A DNA stretch of 64,000 nucleotides, taken from assembly GCF_000147875.1 (NCBI RefSeq), contig NC_014507.1, positions 1,736,001 to 1,800,000 on the forward strand. Reading direction: 5' to 3'. The translations under genes were made by a program, and so were the position numbers. Of the stretch, positions 1-10,305 are shown one piece after another. The stretch comes from Methanolacinia petrolearia DSM 11571 (GTDB taxonomy: Archaea; Halobacteriota; Methanomicrobia; Methanomicrobiales; Methanomicrobiaceae). The first letter of the stretch is position 1. Each line of letters starts with the position of its first letter. The notes beneath the pieces were generated by a model. That model ran no database searches, was not told where the DNA came from, and worked only from the letters and a program-made list of their open reading frames with translations.

Positions 1-807
1 GCAGAGATCATGGATGACGAAGCCGCAAAAGCATTCGGGATCGAAAAGGACCAGATATGTTTCATGATCCACTGCGGTTCAAGAGGGCTCGGGCACCAGG
101 TCTGCACGGATCATCTCGGGACCATCGAGAACGCGACGAAGAAATACGGGATAAAGATTCCCGACCGGCAGCTCGCATGTGCACCGGTGAAGAGCCCGGA
201 GGGAGAGGCGTACTTCGGGGCGATGGCAGCCTCGGCAAATTATGCGTGGGCCAACAGGCAGATGATCACCCACATGGTGAGGGAGGTCATCGAAAGGGAC
301 TTCGGCGTGGACTACAACGAGATGAAACTTGTCTATGACGTAACCCATAACGTGGCCAAGATCGAAACTCATGTTGTCGACGGAAAAAAGATGGAGCTAT
401 GTGTCCACCGCAAGGGCGCCACGCGTGCATTCGGCCCGGGTTCACCTGAAATACCCAAAGATCTGAGTGCGATCGGACAGCCCGTGATCATCCCGGGGAG
501 CATGGGGACGTCGTCGTATCTCCTTAAGGGAACGCAGACTGCCATGGAGAAGACGTTCGGGAGCACATGCCACGGGGCAGGAAGGCTCGCGTCGAGATCG
601 AGTGCGAAGAAGAGCCACAGCGGTGCGGATATCAGGCAGGACCTCCTCGACCGGGGGATCTTCGTGAGGGCGACAAGCAACAAGGTGATCGCCGAAGAGG
701 CGCCGGAGGTCTATAAGCCGAGCAGCGAAGTGGTGGATATTGTTCACAGGGCCGGCCTGTCGATGAAGGTGGCAAGGCTCGAACCAATCGGAGTGATTAA
801 AGGATGA
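1..807 (+). CDS. rtcB: RtcB-type tRNA-splicing ligase, 3' part
   Basis: The reading frame is open from base 1, so the start lies before the window and 268 C-terminal residues are visible. RtcB joins 2',3'-cyclic phosphate and 5'-OH RNA ends through a guanylated histidine and seals tRNA halves after intron removal. The family signatures HCGSRGLGHQ (visible residues about 24-33), DVTHNVAK and CHGAGR are present; the CHGAGR histidine is the one expected to carry GMP. The stop overlaps the next start by four bases. A functional link inside the window is the intron-containing tRNA-Met at 11625, whose spliced halves would be a substrate. Family assignment is secure; the missing N-terminus cannot be judged. 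Confidence 0.95.
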   Translation, partial: AEIMDDEAAKAFGIEKDQICFMIHCGSRGLGHQVCTDHLGTIENATKKYGIKIPDRQLACAPVKSPEGEAYFGAMAASANYAWANRQMITHMVREVIERDFGVDYNEMKLVYDVTHNVAKIETHVVDGKKMELCVHRKGATRAFGPGSPEIPKDLSAIGQPVIIPGSMGTSSYLLKGTQTAMEKTFGSTCHGAGRLASRSSAKKSHSGADIRQDLLDRGIFVRATSNKVIAEEAPEVYKPSSEVVDIVHRAGLSMKVARLEPIGVIKG

Positions 808-1382
808 TAAAAAAGGCGGGGGTAATATGGGACTGCGACTGTTACATCAACAAATACATCTGCGACAACGACATCGGCGGCGAGATCATTACGCCGCAGA
901 TGCTCGCGACGCCTTTTTACAAGGGGAGGCTTGTTGCGGTACTGATCCCGACCGGGTTCGGGAATCCCGCGTATTCGGGGCTGATGCCCGCACTTAAGGC
1001 CACATCGGGCAGGATACGAAAATTCGTCGAGAAGGGCGGCCGGGCGCTTGTCTTCGGTGCGATGTATGAAAAAGAGGGATGCTACGACTGGCTCCCGTTC
1101 AAAGTGAAATACACGCACGAGTACTTCAATTCGCCTGTCATAACGAAAGGGGATTCGGATTATTGCGGTATCGTAAAGGATTTCAACGAGAACGGGATCG
1201 AATGCGACGGCTACTTCCCGGAGTACGAGGGTGAATGCATTGCGGAGACTGCGGACGGCAGGTGTATCATGATCGAGAAGAAGATGGGTGACGGATTCTT
1301 TATCGTGACTTCCATACATGAGTTTCCTTCACGGGATTTTCTGACCGGGATCTGTTCGGGAGATTCGGAAATTATTTTTTAA
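804..1382 (+). CDS. Conserved-looking hypothetical protein, possible GATase-like fold
   Basis: A soluble protein of 192 residues with no signal peptide or membrane segment. I do not recognise the family. The N-terminal stretch (VIWDCDCYINKYICDND) followed by VLIPTGFGNP and a later GGRALVFGAMY resembles the alternating beta-alpha layout of class I amidotransferase-like domains, but no Cys-His-Glu triad can be pointed to. Its start overlaps the rtcB stop (ATGA), so translational coupling with rtcB is likely. It is followed by a DUF2111-like gene and birA, all on the same strand. The BPL_N domain that precedes some biotin ligases is also amidotransferase-like, so a link to birA is imaginable but unproven. 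Confidence 0.6.
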   Translation: MIKKAGVIWDCDCYINKYICDNDIGGEIITPQMLATPFYKGRLVAVLIPTGFGNPAYSGLMPALKATSGRIRKFVEKGGRALVFGAMYEKEGCYDWLPFKVKYTHEYFNSPVITKGDSDYCGIVKDFNENGIECDGYFPEYEGECIAETADGRCIMIEKKMGDGFFIVTSIHEFPSRDFLTGICSGDSEIIF

Positions 1383-1417
1383 TAACAGCATAAATACACA
1401 ATACACAGGTGATCCGG

Positions 1418-1837
1418 ATGGGTGAATATATAATCTCGGCCGATTCAAAGGCCGCCGATTTCAAACCTCTTGCGATGGCGATAAATGCAATGATAAAAAT
1501 GCCTGTAACAGCAAGATCGAAGAACCGGAAAGGGATACGCGTCGAGGAAGGAAAGATTGTCGACGAGGAATACAGCGGCCCGGTTCTCGAAGAGGTTATA
1601 CTAAAAAACATGATGATGAGCGTGACCCCGGCCGAAGGCGGATTTAAGGGGGTTCCCGTTATCGTCGCACCGATCAGAAACGAAGCAGGGGATGCGATTG
1701 GTGCGTTCGGGATTGTGGACTTCACAGGTGTCTTCGATCTCGCCACCCTCATGGAGCACCAGTCAGAGATAATCAAACAGGTATGCGGAACCGACCCGTG
1801 CCCGCTTCCGGGGGAAGCAATCGATGCGAAAAGGTAA
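1418..1837 (+). CDS. DUF2111-like archaeal protein
   Basis: A soluble protein of 139 residues counted from the ATG at 1418. That start is preferred over an in-frame GTG at 1409 because the ribosome-binding sequence AGGTGA lies five bases before the ATG and would overlap the GTG. The pattern SADSKAADFKPLAMAI, VTARSKNRKGIRVEEGKIVDE and a Gly-rich GDAIGAFGIVDFTG matches what I recall of the methanogen family DUF2111; function is unknown. It ends immediately before birA (four bases between the stop and the birA ATG), so the two are probably one transcript. The family name rests on memory of the pattern, not on a search. Confidence 0.65.
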   Translation: MGEYIISADSKAADFKPLAMAINAMIKMPVTARSKNRKGIRVEEGKIVDEEYSGPVLEEVILKNMMMSVTPAEGGFKGVPVIVAPIRNEAGDAIGAFGIVDFTGVFDLATLMEHQSEIIKQVCGTDPCPLPGEAIDAKR

Positions 1838-1841
1838 TCCT

Positions 1842-2822
1842 ATGAATGAGACTTCGGAAAAAATACTTGAGATTCTGGAGAGGCAGAGCGGCCCTATCTC
1901 CGGGGAAAAGATTAGCGAGATGACAGGAATTACCAGGTCGGCAGTCTGGAAGAATATCAACGAGCTGAAGGAACTCGGATACTCGATCGAATCAACCAAG
2001 TCGAAAGGATACGAATTGAAAGAGTCTACCCCGAAGCTGCTTCCGCACGAGATTAAGAAGTACCTGAAGACGGATTTCATCGGGAAGGATATCAGGTACT
2101 TCAAGAACACGCCTTCAACCACATGGGTTGCGAAGGATCTCTGCTCGAAGAAGGATGCGGAGAACTTTAACGGGACCATACTTATAGCCGAGGAGCAGAC
2201 GGGAGGAGTAGGAAGACTGGGCAGGGCGTGGTTTTCGCCTTCCGGCGGGATATGGACGACGATAATCCTGAAGCCGACGATTCCCATCGATAAATTGTTC
2301 TTCGTGACGATGTCCGCGTCGATCGCGGTCGCAAGAACCATCCGGCGGATGTACGATATCGGCGCCCTCATTAAATGGCCGAACGACATCTATATCGGCG
2401 ACAAGAAAGTGTCGGGGATTCTTCTCGAACTTGCGGCAGAGGCGGACCAGATCCATTACTGCCTTCTCGGGATAGGGATCGATGCGAATATCAAGCCGGA
2501 GGACCTCCAGTGCTCGCTCCAGACCCCGATCACTTCGCTGAATATCGAGATCGGGCATGACATCGACAGGGCGAAGTTCCTTGCGACGATGCTCGGCGAG
2601 TTCGAGAGGAGGTACAAACTTGTCGAGGAAGGAGAATATAAGGCGATTTCCAGGGAATGGAAGAGCCTTTCGCTGACGCTTGAAAAGAGAGTCCGGATCA
2701 CGACACCGAGGCGCACTTTCGAGGGCGAGGCGATAGATCTCGACGAATACGGTGCACTGATTATAAAGAAGGACAATGGAAAGGTCGAACGCATTCTCTC
2801 CGGGGACTGCACTCCTATTTGA
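1842..2822 (+). CDS. birA: Biotin protein ligase and biotin repressor
   Basis: BirA attaches biotin to the carrier lysine of biotin enzymes and, in its bifunctional form, represses biotin genes. The 326-residue protein has an N-terminal winged helix-turn-helix (about residues 1-60, with SGEKISEMTGITRSAVWK) and a catalytic domain with the GRLGRAW motif near residue 124 and KWPNDIY near 180. An SH3-like C-terminal domain follows. The ATG at 1842 is chosen over an upstream in-frame ATG at 1824 because AGGTAA sits just before it. The DNA-binding domain fits the perfect BirA-type operator before bioY at 3553-3584. Its expected substrate is PycB, encoded 3.2 kb downstream. Confidence 0.95.
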   Translation: MNETSEKILEILERQSGPISGEKISEMTGITRSAVWKNINELKELGYSIESTKSKGYELKESTPKLLPHEIKKYLKTDFIGKDIRYFKNTPSTTWVAKDLCSKKDAENFNGTILIAEEQTGGVGRLGRAWFSPSGGIWTTIILKPTIPIDKLFFVTMSASIAVARTIRRMYDIGALIKWPNDIYIGDKKVSGILLELAAEADQIHYCLLGIGIDANIKPEDLQCSLQTPITSLNIEIGHDIDRAKFLATMLGEFERRYKLVEEGEYKAISREWKSLSLTLEKRVRITTPRRTFEGEAIDLDEYGALIIKKDNGKVERILSGDCTPI

Positions 2823-2848
2823 TTTTTTTTTGGATTGTATTATTGTGG

Positions 2849-3445
2849 GGGCATAAGCCCCTTTCAAAGTTTTGGAATATATACAGGGAGGGGGATGATT
2901 TCCCCCTCCCTTGAACCCTCCCCCTCATGGCGATAGTCACCGTCGGGATGGGCAAGCATCCCTCCGGCTCCGTTTTTTTGGGCTGCTTCTTATAACTTGT
3001 TTTACGTTTTCTGATAGATCTCTCCCCCCGGCCGGGGCTACCCGGATGGGTAGCGCCCAGGACGGGCTATCATCTTTGCGAAAGTTCGCGTAGCGAACTG
3101 AGCACCGGGTTGCCCCAAAGGGGCTTAGGCCCTCTCAAAGTTTTGGAATACAGGGAGGGGGATGATTTCCCCCTCCCTTGAACCCTCCCCCTCGTCGCGA
3201 TAGTCACCGTTGGGATGGGCAAGCATCCCTCCGGCTCCGTGAATATTTGGACCACCTTCTAAAACTTATTTTACGTTTTCCAAAAGTTTTCTCCTCCCGG
3301 CCGAGACTACCCGGAGGGTAGTGTCCAGGCCGGGCTATCACGATTGCGAAAGTTCGCGTAGCGAACTGAGCAGTGGGTTGCCCCGAAGGGGCTTAGGCCC
3401 TCTCAAAGTTTTGGAATACAGGGAGGGGGAGGACTTCCCCCCCGC
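2849..3445 (+). repeat. Repeat family A: two tandem units plus a partial third
   Basis: A GC-rich unit of about 270 bp is repeated head to tail: the marker TCAAAGTTTTGGAATA begins at 2864, 3135 and 3403. Each full unit contains a stem CTACCC/GGGTAG nested inside CCCGGCC with GGCCGGG (unit 2; one mismatch in unit 1). It also carries AGTTCGC/GCGAACT (3083-3089 with 3093-3099 in unit 1) and GCCCC/GGGGC hairpins, and a CCCCCTCCC run. Related copies lie inverted at 15711 and 56525. The array fills the gap between birA and the bioY operator. Short open frames inside it have no credible start or composition and are not genes. Confidence 0.85.
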
Positions 3446-3552
3446 CGGGGCAAAAGAAATCTCGATCGTTACAAATCTCAAAGCCCGACAATTTGAATTC
3501 ACAGCAACCGCAAAAATTCCAACATCCATAAATCCATAAAGAACAAATCCTC

Positions 3553-3584
3553 TTGTCAACCAATTTAAATTTAGAGGTTGACAA
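3553..3584. promoter_or_regulatory. BirA-type operator upstream of bioY
   Basis: TTGTCAACC (3553-3561) and its exact reverse complement GGTTGACAA (3576-3584) are separated by 14 bases. This matches the described BirA signal layout (TTGTAAACC-N14/15-GGTTTACAA class, reported for bacteria and archaea). The right arm ends two bases before the bioY ATG at 3587 and includes the only ribosome-binding-like bases (GAGGT), so a bound repressor would cover the start region. The window also encodes a BirA with a DNA-binding domain. Binding itself is inferred. Confidence 0.85.
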
Positions 3585-3586
3585 AC

Positions 3587-4105
3587 ATGTACGGCGACGA
3601 GGAACGGACAAGAACCATAACCTATACCGGGATCTTTATCGCATTGTTTGCAGTAGGGGGCTACATTACAATACCGATGATCCCCGTGCCCTTCACACTT
3701 CAGACACTCTTCGTTATTCTCTCCGGCGCGGTAATGAGAAAGAAAGCCGTCATTCCCGTACTCCTCTATATTATTCTCGGGACTCTCGGCCTCCCGGTAT
3801 TCCACCAGTTTACCGCAGGGCCGGGTGTTCTCCTGGGACCGACCGGCGGGTACATGATAGGATTCATATTCGCCGCTCTCATTGTCGGGTATCTCTACGG
3901 GAGCCCGAACAGGTTCGTCAGGGCGGGATGCTTCTTCGCCGCATCTTTCGTCATCCTTCTTGCAGGCGTATTATGGCTCTTCATCTCCACACCGATGGGT
4001 CTTACCGAATCATTCCTCCTCGGAATGGTTCTCTTCATCCCGGGCGACTGCGTGAAATCGGCCGCTGCATTCCTTATCGCAGAGAGGATCAATGATAGAA
4101 TTTGA
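3587..4105 (+). CDS. bioY: Biotin transporter substrate-binding subunit BioY
   Basis: BioY is the membrane S component that captures biotin for an energy-coupling factor transporter. The 172-residue protein is almost wholly hydrophobic with about six predicted membrane segments. It carries the family pattern IPMIPVPFTLQTLFVILSGA and the GPTGGYMIGF stretch. The ATG at 3587 follows the BirA operator directly; an in-frame TTG at 3578 lies within the operator and is less likely. The gene overlaps the next one by 14 bases, and the order bioY, two ATPases, EcfT is that of a dedicated biotin transporter. Regulation by BirA is strongly suggested by the operator. Confidence 0.95.
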   Translation: MYGDEERTRTITYTGIFIALFAVGGYITIPMIPVPFTLQTLFVILSGAVMRKKAVIPVLLYIILGTLGLPVFHQFTAGPGVLLGPTGGYMIGFIFAALIVGYLYGSPNRFVRAGCFFAASFVILLAGVLWLFISTPMGLTESFLLGMVLFIPGDCVKSAAAFLIAERINDRI

Positions 4106-4769
4106 TGACGTATCGTTCAGGGACCTCGAAATTCCACATTTAAAAATACCGGAAGGTGTCTGCGCAGTCTTCGGGCCGAACGGCTCGGGGAAGAGCACCT
4201 TCTTAAAACTCCTTTCCGGAATGGAACTGCCTGAAAAAGGATCGATTCTCATCGACGGATCTGTTCCCCGTAAGACCGAGAGCGGATACCTCTCCGAATT
4301 CCCGGATAAGAACATCCTCTTTGAAAGGGTCGCCGACGAGATCGCATCCCCGCTCAAATTCAGGCATACCGACTGTTCAAAGACAAATGAGATTGTAAAC
4401 AGGGTTGTCGAAAAACTAGGAATAACGCACCTGTACAATAAAAATATAAAAAAACTTTCAGGCGGGGAGAAGGTACTCGTCGAACTCGCCACCGCAATCG
4501 TAGCCGACCCGGATCTCCTGATCCTCGACGAACCGGACTCGCACCTCGACCCCTTTACGGCCGGGGAGATATTCGGCATAATAACCGAACTCGAAATCAC
4601 GCACGTCGTATTCTGCACCCAGAACATGGAGAGAGCCGGGGAGATCGCCGGCTATGCGGTATACATGGAAGACGGAAGAGTCGCTGCTTCGGGAACACCT
4701 GCATCGGTCTTTGAAGAACTCAAAGGGACCTGTTTTTATCCTGAAAATTTTCCTGCCGGGACGGGGTGA
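4092..4769 (+). CDS. ECF transporter ATPase, first subunit of the biotin system
   Basis: A 225-residue ABC ATPase that would power biotin uptake from the cytoplasmic face. It has Walker A GPNGSGKS near residue 30, ABC signature LSGGE near 122 and Walker B LLILDEPDSHLDP near 140. It overlaps bioY by 14 bases and is followed after three bases by a second, more divergent ATPase, so the two probably form the heterodimer typical of ECF modules. The length is short for EcfA proteins, which often exceed 260 residues; the C-terminal regulatory tail is reduced. Confidence 0.9.
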   Translation: MIEFDDVSFRDLEIPHLKIPEGVCAVFGPNGSGKSTFLKLLSGMELPEKGSILIDGSVPRKTESGYLSEFPDKNILFERVADEIASPLKFRHTDCSKTNEIVNRVVEKLGITHLYNKNIKKLSGGEKVLVELATAIVADPDLLILDEPDSHLDPFTAGEIFGIITELEITHVVFCTQNMERAGEIAGYAVYMEDGRVAASGTPASVFEELKGTCFYPENFPAGTG

Positions 4770-4772
4770 CGA

Positions 4773-5342
4773 ATGGATATCTCATGCAATAATATCGAAT
4801 TCTCCAGGGACGAGTTCACTCTCGGGGCTGACGCAAGGTTCTCCGAAGGGCTCCATATCGTCACCGGAAGGATCGGAAGTGGAAAATCTACCCTTGCAGC
4901 ACTCCTTGCAGGTATCGGGAAGCCCGATAAGGGAACAATCACGACCGAAGGGATCGGATCAAGGATATTCTCGATGCAGTTTCCCGAATACCATCTCACC
5001 CACATGACCATCGGAAAAGAGATCGAATCATGGGACCTTGATCTCGAACCAGTGATGAACACCGCCGGCCTCCGCTACAAAGAGAACAGGGACCCGATGA
5101 CTCTCTCCCGCGGGGAGCTGAAGAGACTCCATCTTGCATGCATAATCCAAAAAGAATACGATCTCATGATCCTCGACGAACCCTTCAGTTCGCTCGACTG
5201 CATATGGAAGAGAAATTTCAGGGATATGCTTGACGAAATTCGCGGCGGCGTCAGGATCATCTTCACGCACGAATCAAAGATCCTCCCCGATTACGACCAC
5301 CTCTGGAACATCTCGGACGGAATCCTCTCGAAGACAGAGTGA
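4773..5342 (+). CDS. ECF transporter ATPase, second (divergent) subunit
   Basis: A short ABC ATPase (189 residues) with Walker A GRIGSGKS near residue 32 and a Q-loop-like MQFPEYHL. The signature LSRGE is degenerate, with Arg in place of the first Gly, and Walker B is LMILDEPFSSLD. It lies between the first ATPase and EcfT with minimal spacing. Its small size and altered signature suggest that one of the two ATP sites in the heterodimer is weaker, which is common in asymmetric ABC pairs. Function in biotin uptake is inferred from the operon. Confidence 0.88.
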   Translation: MDISCNNIEFSRDEFTLGADARFSEGLHIVTGRIGSGKSTLAALLAGIGKPDKGTITTEGIGSRIFSMQFPEYHLTHMTIGKEIESWDLDLEPVMNTAGLRYKENRDPMTLSRGELKRLHLACIIQKEYDLMILDEPFSSLDCIWKRNFRDMLDEIRGGVRIIFTHESKILPDYDHLWNISDGILSKTE

Positions 5343-5361
5343 CGAACAGGAGAGGTATGGT

Positions 5362-6003
5362 ATGAAAGATCCGCGAATAAGAATGGCCTCGATGATAATG
5401 CTTTCATGCGCCGCCTTCGCAGGCATGGAAGCGGCGCTTGCATCCGTACTCTGGGTCCTGGTATTCTCGGACAGGAAATTCAAAGTCCCCTCGCTTCCCG
5501 CTTTCCTTGGGCTGTTCGTTATTATCTCGGTTATTGCTATCCTTTCGATAGGTGATGCGTCCGGCGGACTATCATATTTCGTCAGGATGTCTGCGCTGAT
5601 CGTCATCGCGGTCTGGGCCTACTCGGCGATCAGGCCCGGTGAAATTCTCGATACGCTCGTGTGGCTTTTCGGAAATAAAACCGGTTTCGAACTCGGTTTG
5701 ACTGCGGAGATCGCCATGACCGAGATCAGGAGGATACCTGAAGATTACAGTATGGCACGCATCGCCATGGATTTCAAGGGAAAGAAGATCCGGATTCGCG
5801 ACTACATCCCTGTATTAGGGAATATACTGATAATCACGCTGAAACGGGCGGAGGAGCATGGAAAAATCCTCGCCGGAAGAGGGTATATACGCGGAGGGAC
5901 GCACCGCCCCGAATTCGTAACCGAAAAAAACGACTGGCTGGCTTTATTTTTCTCTATAATGATAGTATTTATTGTTTTCCTCCCTTTAGTGAGATATTTA
6001 TAG
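5362..6003 (+). CDS. ECF transporter transmembrane coupling protein EcfT
   Basis: EcfT links the ATPases to the S component. From the ATG at 5362 (GAGAGGT lies seven bases upstream) the protein has 213 residues, with hydrophobic segments at the N-terminus, middle and extreme C-terminus. The cytoplasmic coupling region contains the AGRGY motif, matching the second Arg-containing signature of EcfT proteins. The first signature (SMARIAMDFKG) is divergent. A longer in-frame extension back to 5230 overlaps the preceding ATPase gene and is low in hydrophobicity, so it was not used. The gene completes the bioY operon. Confidence 0.85.
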   Translation: MKDPRIRMASMIMLSCAAFAGMEAALASVLWVLVFSDRKFKVPSLPAFLGLFVIISVIAILSIGDASGGLSYFVRMSALIVIAVWAYSAIRPGEILDTLVWLFGNKTGFELGLTAEIAMTEIRRIPEDYSMARIAMDFKGKKIRIRDYIPVLGNILIITLKRAEEHGKILAGRGYIRGGTHRPEFVTEKNDWLALFFSIMIVFIVFLPLVRYL

Positions 6004-6066
6004 TTCGGTGAGAAATTTAATAGAGACTGAAAAAATTAATCAATCCTGGCTCCTTGGAGGAAATTT

Positions 6067-7799
6067 ATGAGCGTTGCCAATACTGTAAAAATAACAGATA
6101 CTACCCTCAGGGATGCACATCAATCCTTAATCGCTACCCGGCTTAGGACCGAGGATCTGATCCCTGTTGCAAGACAATTAGATAAAATAGGTTTTTTTTC
6201 GGTAGAGGCCTGGGGAGGCGCCACCTTTGACAGTTGCATACGGTACCTGAACGACGATCCATGGCAGAGGCTCCGTGATATCAAGGCCGAGATGAAAAAC
6301 ACAAAGGTCCAGATGCTTCTCCGCGGCCAGAATCTGGTAGGATACAAGCATTATCCCGATGACGTTGTCGAAAAATTCATCGAAGCCGCAGGAAGGAACG
6401 GGGTCGATATATTCAGGGTCTTCGATGCATTAAACGACATCAGGAACATGGAAAAATCCATGGAGGTTGTAAAGGATATTGGAGCACACCTCCAGGGAAC
6501 GATAAGCTACACTACAAGTCCGGTCCACTCGGTCGCCGGATTCATAGATCTTGCCGAAGATCTCTATTCAAAAGGCAGCGATTCGATCTGCATCAAGGAT
6601 ATGGCCGGGCTTATAATGCCGAAAGATGCGGCGGATCTTGTTGCCGGAATCAAAAAGAGGATCGACATACCTGTAAACCTCCACTCGCATTCGACAAGCG
6701 GAATAGCCCCGATGAGCTACCAGGCGGCAATAGAGGCAGGAGTAGATATCCTTGATACGGCCATGTCGCCGTTTGCAATGGGAACCTCCCAGCCTGCAAC
6801 CGAGAGCGTGGTTGCGAGCCTCATAGGAACGGAGAGGGATACGGGCATCGATCTGATGCGCCTCCGGGATGCAAAGATCAAATGCCTTGTAGTCAGGGAG
6901 AAATACGGGGCGCTTATCGACCCGATATCGGAGAGGATCGATTCCGATGTCCTGATATACCAGCTCCCCGGCGGAATGATCTCGAACCTCGTCTCGCAGC
7001 TCAAGGAGCAGGATGCGCTCGACAAACTCGAATCTGTTCATAACGAGATCCCGAAGGTCAGAAAGGATCTGGGATATCCCCCGCTTGTCACCCCGACGAG
7101 CCAGATCGTGGGAACACAGGCCGTGCTGAACGTCCTTATGGGCGGGGAGAGATACTCCAATGTCACCCAGGAGGTCAAGGACTACGTAAGGGGCCTCTAC
7201 GGCAAACCCCCGGGAACAATACCTGAAGAGATTCGCGAGAAGATCATCGACGGTGAGAAAGCCTTCGAAGGAAGGCCCGCGGATCTCCTGGAACCCGTAT
7301 ACGAGACGATGGCAAAGGAGGCCGGTGAAGAGGGTCTTGTAAAGAAGGACGAGGACATCCTGACATACATCCTCTATCCCGCAATAGCGCCATCGTTCCT
7401 CAAAGGAGAGAGAAAGGCCGAGACGATCCCGACCTTATCCCAGTCCAGGAAGCAGGATTCAGGAAACATTCCGAGCTTCATGGAGGTCGAGGTCGACGGC
7501 GAGATCTTTGCGGTCAGGATTCTCTCTGTAGAAGGAAGTGAGGTCACGTCCTCCGCGTCCATCGGCGAGAAGAAGATCCCGAGGAACATCAAGGGCGGAG
7601 TCAAGAGCAACATGCAGGGAATGGTGCTCAAGGTCGAGACGTGTCTCGGGGCCGAGGTGAAAGTTGGAGACACTCTCGTGGTTCTCGAGGCCATGAAGAT
7701 GGAGAACCCGATTAAATCGATAAAGGCCGGGAAGGTGACCCAGATCTTTGTCGATGCAGGCGACACCGTGCAGAGCGGTGACGTCTTGCTGGTGATTGA

Positions 7800-7803
<4 letters not shown>
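6067..7803 (+). CDS. pycB: Pyruvate carboxylase subunit B (carboxyltransferase and biotin carrier)
   Basis: PycB transfers CO2 from carboxybiotin to pyruvate to give oxaloacetate, the entry to the partial TCA pathway of methanogens. The 578 residues comprise a TIM-barrel carboxyltransferase domain ([11 protein letters not shown] at 11-21, CIKDMAG with Lys177, metal-binding NLHSHSTSG), a PYC_OADA-type domain, and a C-terminal biotinyl domain whose AMKMENP places the biotin lysine at residue 544. GGAGG precedes the start. A possible TATA element GAAATTTAATAG lies near 6011. The stop overlaps pycA (ATGA), so the subunits are translationally coupled. An oxaloacetate decarboxylase alpha subunit is the alternative, but the pycA partner argues for the carboxylase. 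Confidence 0.95.
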
Positions 7804-9278
<1,475 letters not shown>

Positions 9279-9314
9279 GAACTATTTTTATCACATGACA
9301 GTTATCTGATAGTT

Positions 9315-10304
9315 ATGAAGAAGATACTCCTTCATGCCAGGCGTGAGGATTACAAGAATCTTAAACCATTGCTGGAGGATCTTTATCATATAGATGTGGA
9401 CGAGGGGGATTTCGTCCAGGTCAAAATATTCGCACCCGATTCTGAGGTTAACAATATAATTGACAAAATCCGGGAGCCTCTTGATTTAAGGTACAAAGAG
9501 AACCTTATCGAAGTCTCGACCCCCGATTTCGTCATCTCGTCCACTCTCTCACGGGCGGAGAAAACTGCCCCGAAGCACGAAAAGACTCCTGTAGAGGAAC
9601 TGCTTAATTCGGCGAAGAATTATAGTTCGATCGATTCCTGGATTCTTCTACTGACAACGATCGCCGGACTTATAGCGCTCACGGGCCTCTTCCTGAATAA
9701 TGTGGCGATTATTATCGGGGCGATGCTCCTTGCACCTATTCTCGGGCCGATCCACTCTTTTGCGATCTACGCTGCGACGGGGAGAGCTAAGGATGCTTTA
9801 ATGAGCGTTTTTGCTCTTTTCATCTACCTTGTCACGATATTATTCGTATCGGTAGTAGCGACTTACACGCTGAACCTGATGGAGGTATCGATGCAGGCAG
9901 GTCTCTACACCCTTGAGATAACACAGGAGATCCTTCTCAGGACGACTACGAGCCCGATATACATTCTCATGGCAGTTCTGCTCGGTCTTGCCTCGATGAT
10001 AGCTGTTTCAAAGGGTTTTTCCGAGTCCATAGCCGGAGTTGCGGTCGCAGCAGCCTTGCTTCCTCCGACTGTTGTTGCAGGAATTTCAATTATCATGATC
10101 CCCGACGCGATCACCGGAGCACTTCTTCTTACACTGGATAACGTGATCGGGCTTATCGCAGGCGCACTCATCGGAACTTTGATTATAGGAGTTGCGCCAA
10201 GAACGGGATCGGAAGCAAGGGTTGCAAAAAAATTTGTGAAAAGGACAATTGCCCTGATTATATTGTTTATCACTGTTCTTACGGTTACATCACTGGCATT
10301 CTGA
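9315..10304 (+). CDS. DUF389 family membrane protein
   Basis: A 329-residue protein with an N-terminal soluble domain of about 100 residues (MKKILLHARREDYKNLKPLL) followed by seven or eight membrane segments. It carries the recognisable DUF389 core SIDSWILLLTTIAGLIALTGL and GAMLLAPILGPI. The family is widespread in archaea and bacteria; its function is not established. The start has no ribosome-binding sequence. A TATA-like ATTTTTATC lies about 28 bases before the ATG, consistent with a leaderless transcript. The gene is convergent with the following aminotransferase; the two stops are almost adjacent. Confidence 0.85.
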   Translation: MKKILLHARREDYKNLKPLLEDLYHIDVDEGDFVQVKIFAPDSEVNNIIDKIREPLDLRYKENLIEVSTPDFVISSTLSRAEKTAPKHEKTPVEELLNSAKNYSSIDSWILLLTTIAGLIALTGLFLNNVAIIIGAMLLAPILGPIHSFAIYAATGRAKDALMSVFALFIYLVTILFVSVVATYTLNLMEVSMQAGLYTLEITQEILLRTTTSPIYILMAVLLGLASMIAVSKGFSESIAGVAVAAALLPPTVVAGISIIMIPDAITGALLLTLDNVIGLIAGALIGTLIIGVAPRTGSEARVAKKFVKRTIALIILFITVLTVTSLAF

Positions 10305-10305
10305 A

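Noticed and set aside
2849-3445. CRISPR array
   Set aside because: Units are about 270 bases with no short direct repeats or spacers, and no cas genes are present.
2911-3539. Short open frames inside the tandem repeat A
   Set aside because: They are low-complexity translations of hairpin DNA on both strands, without starts or similarity to each other in frame.
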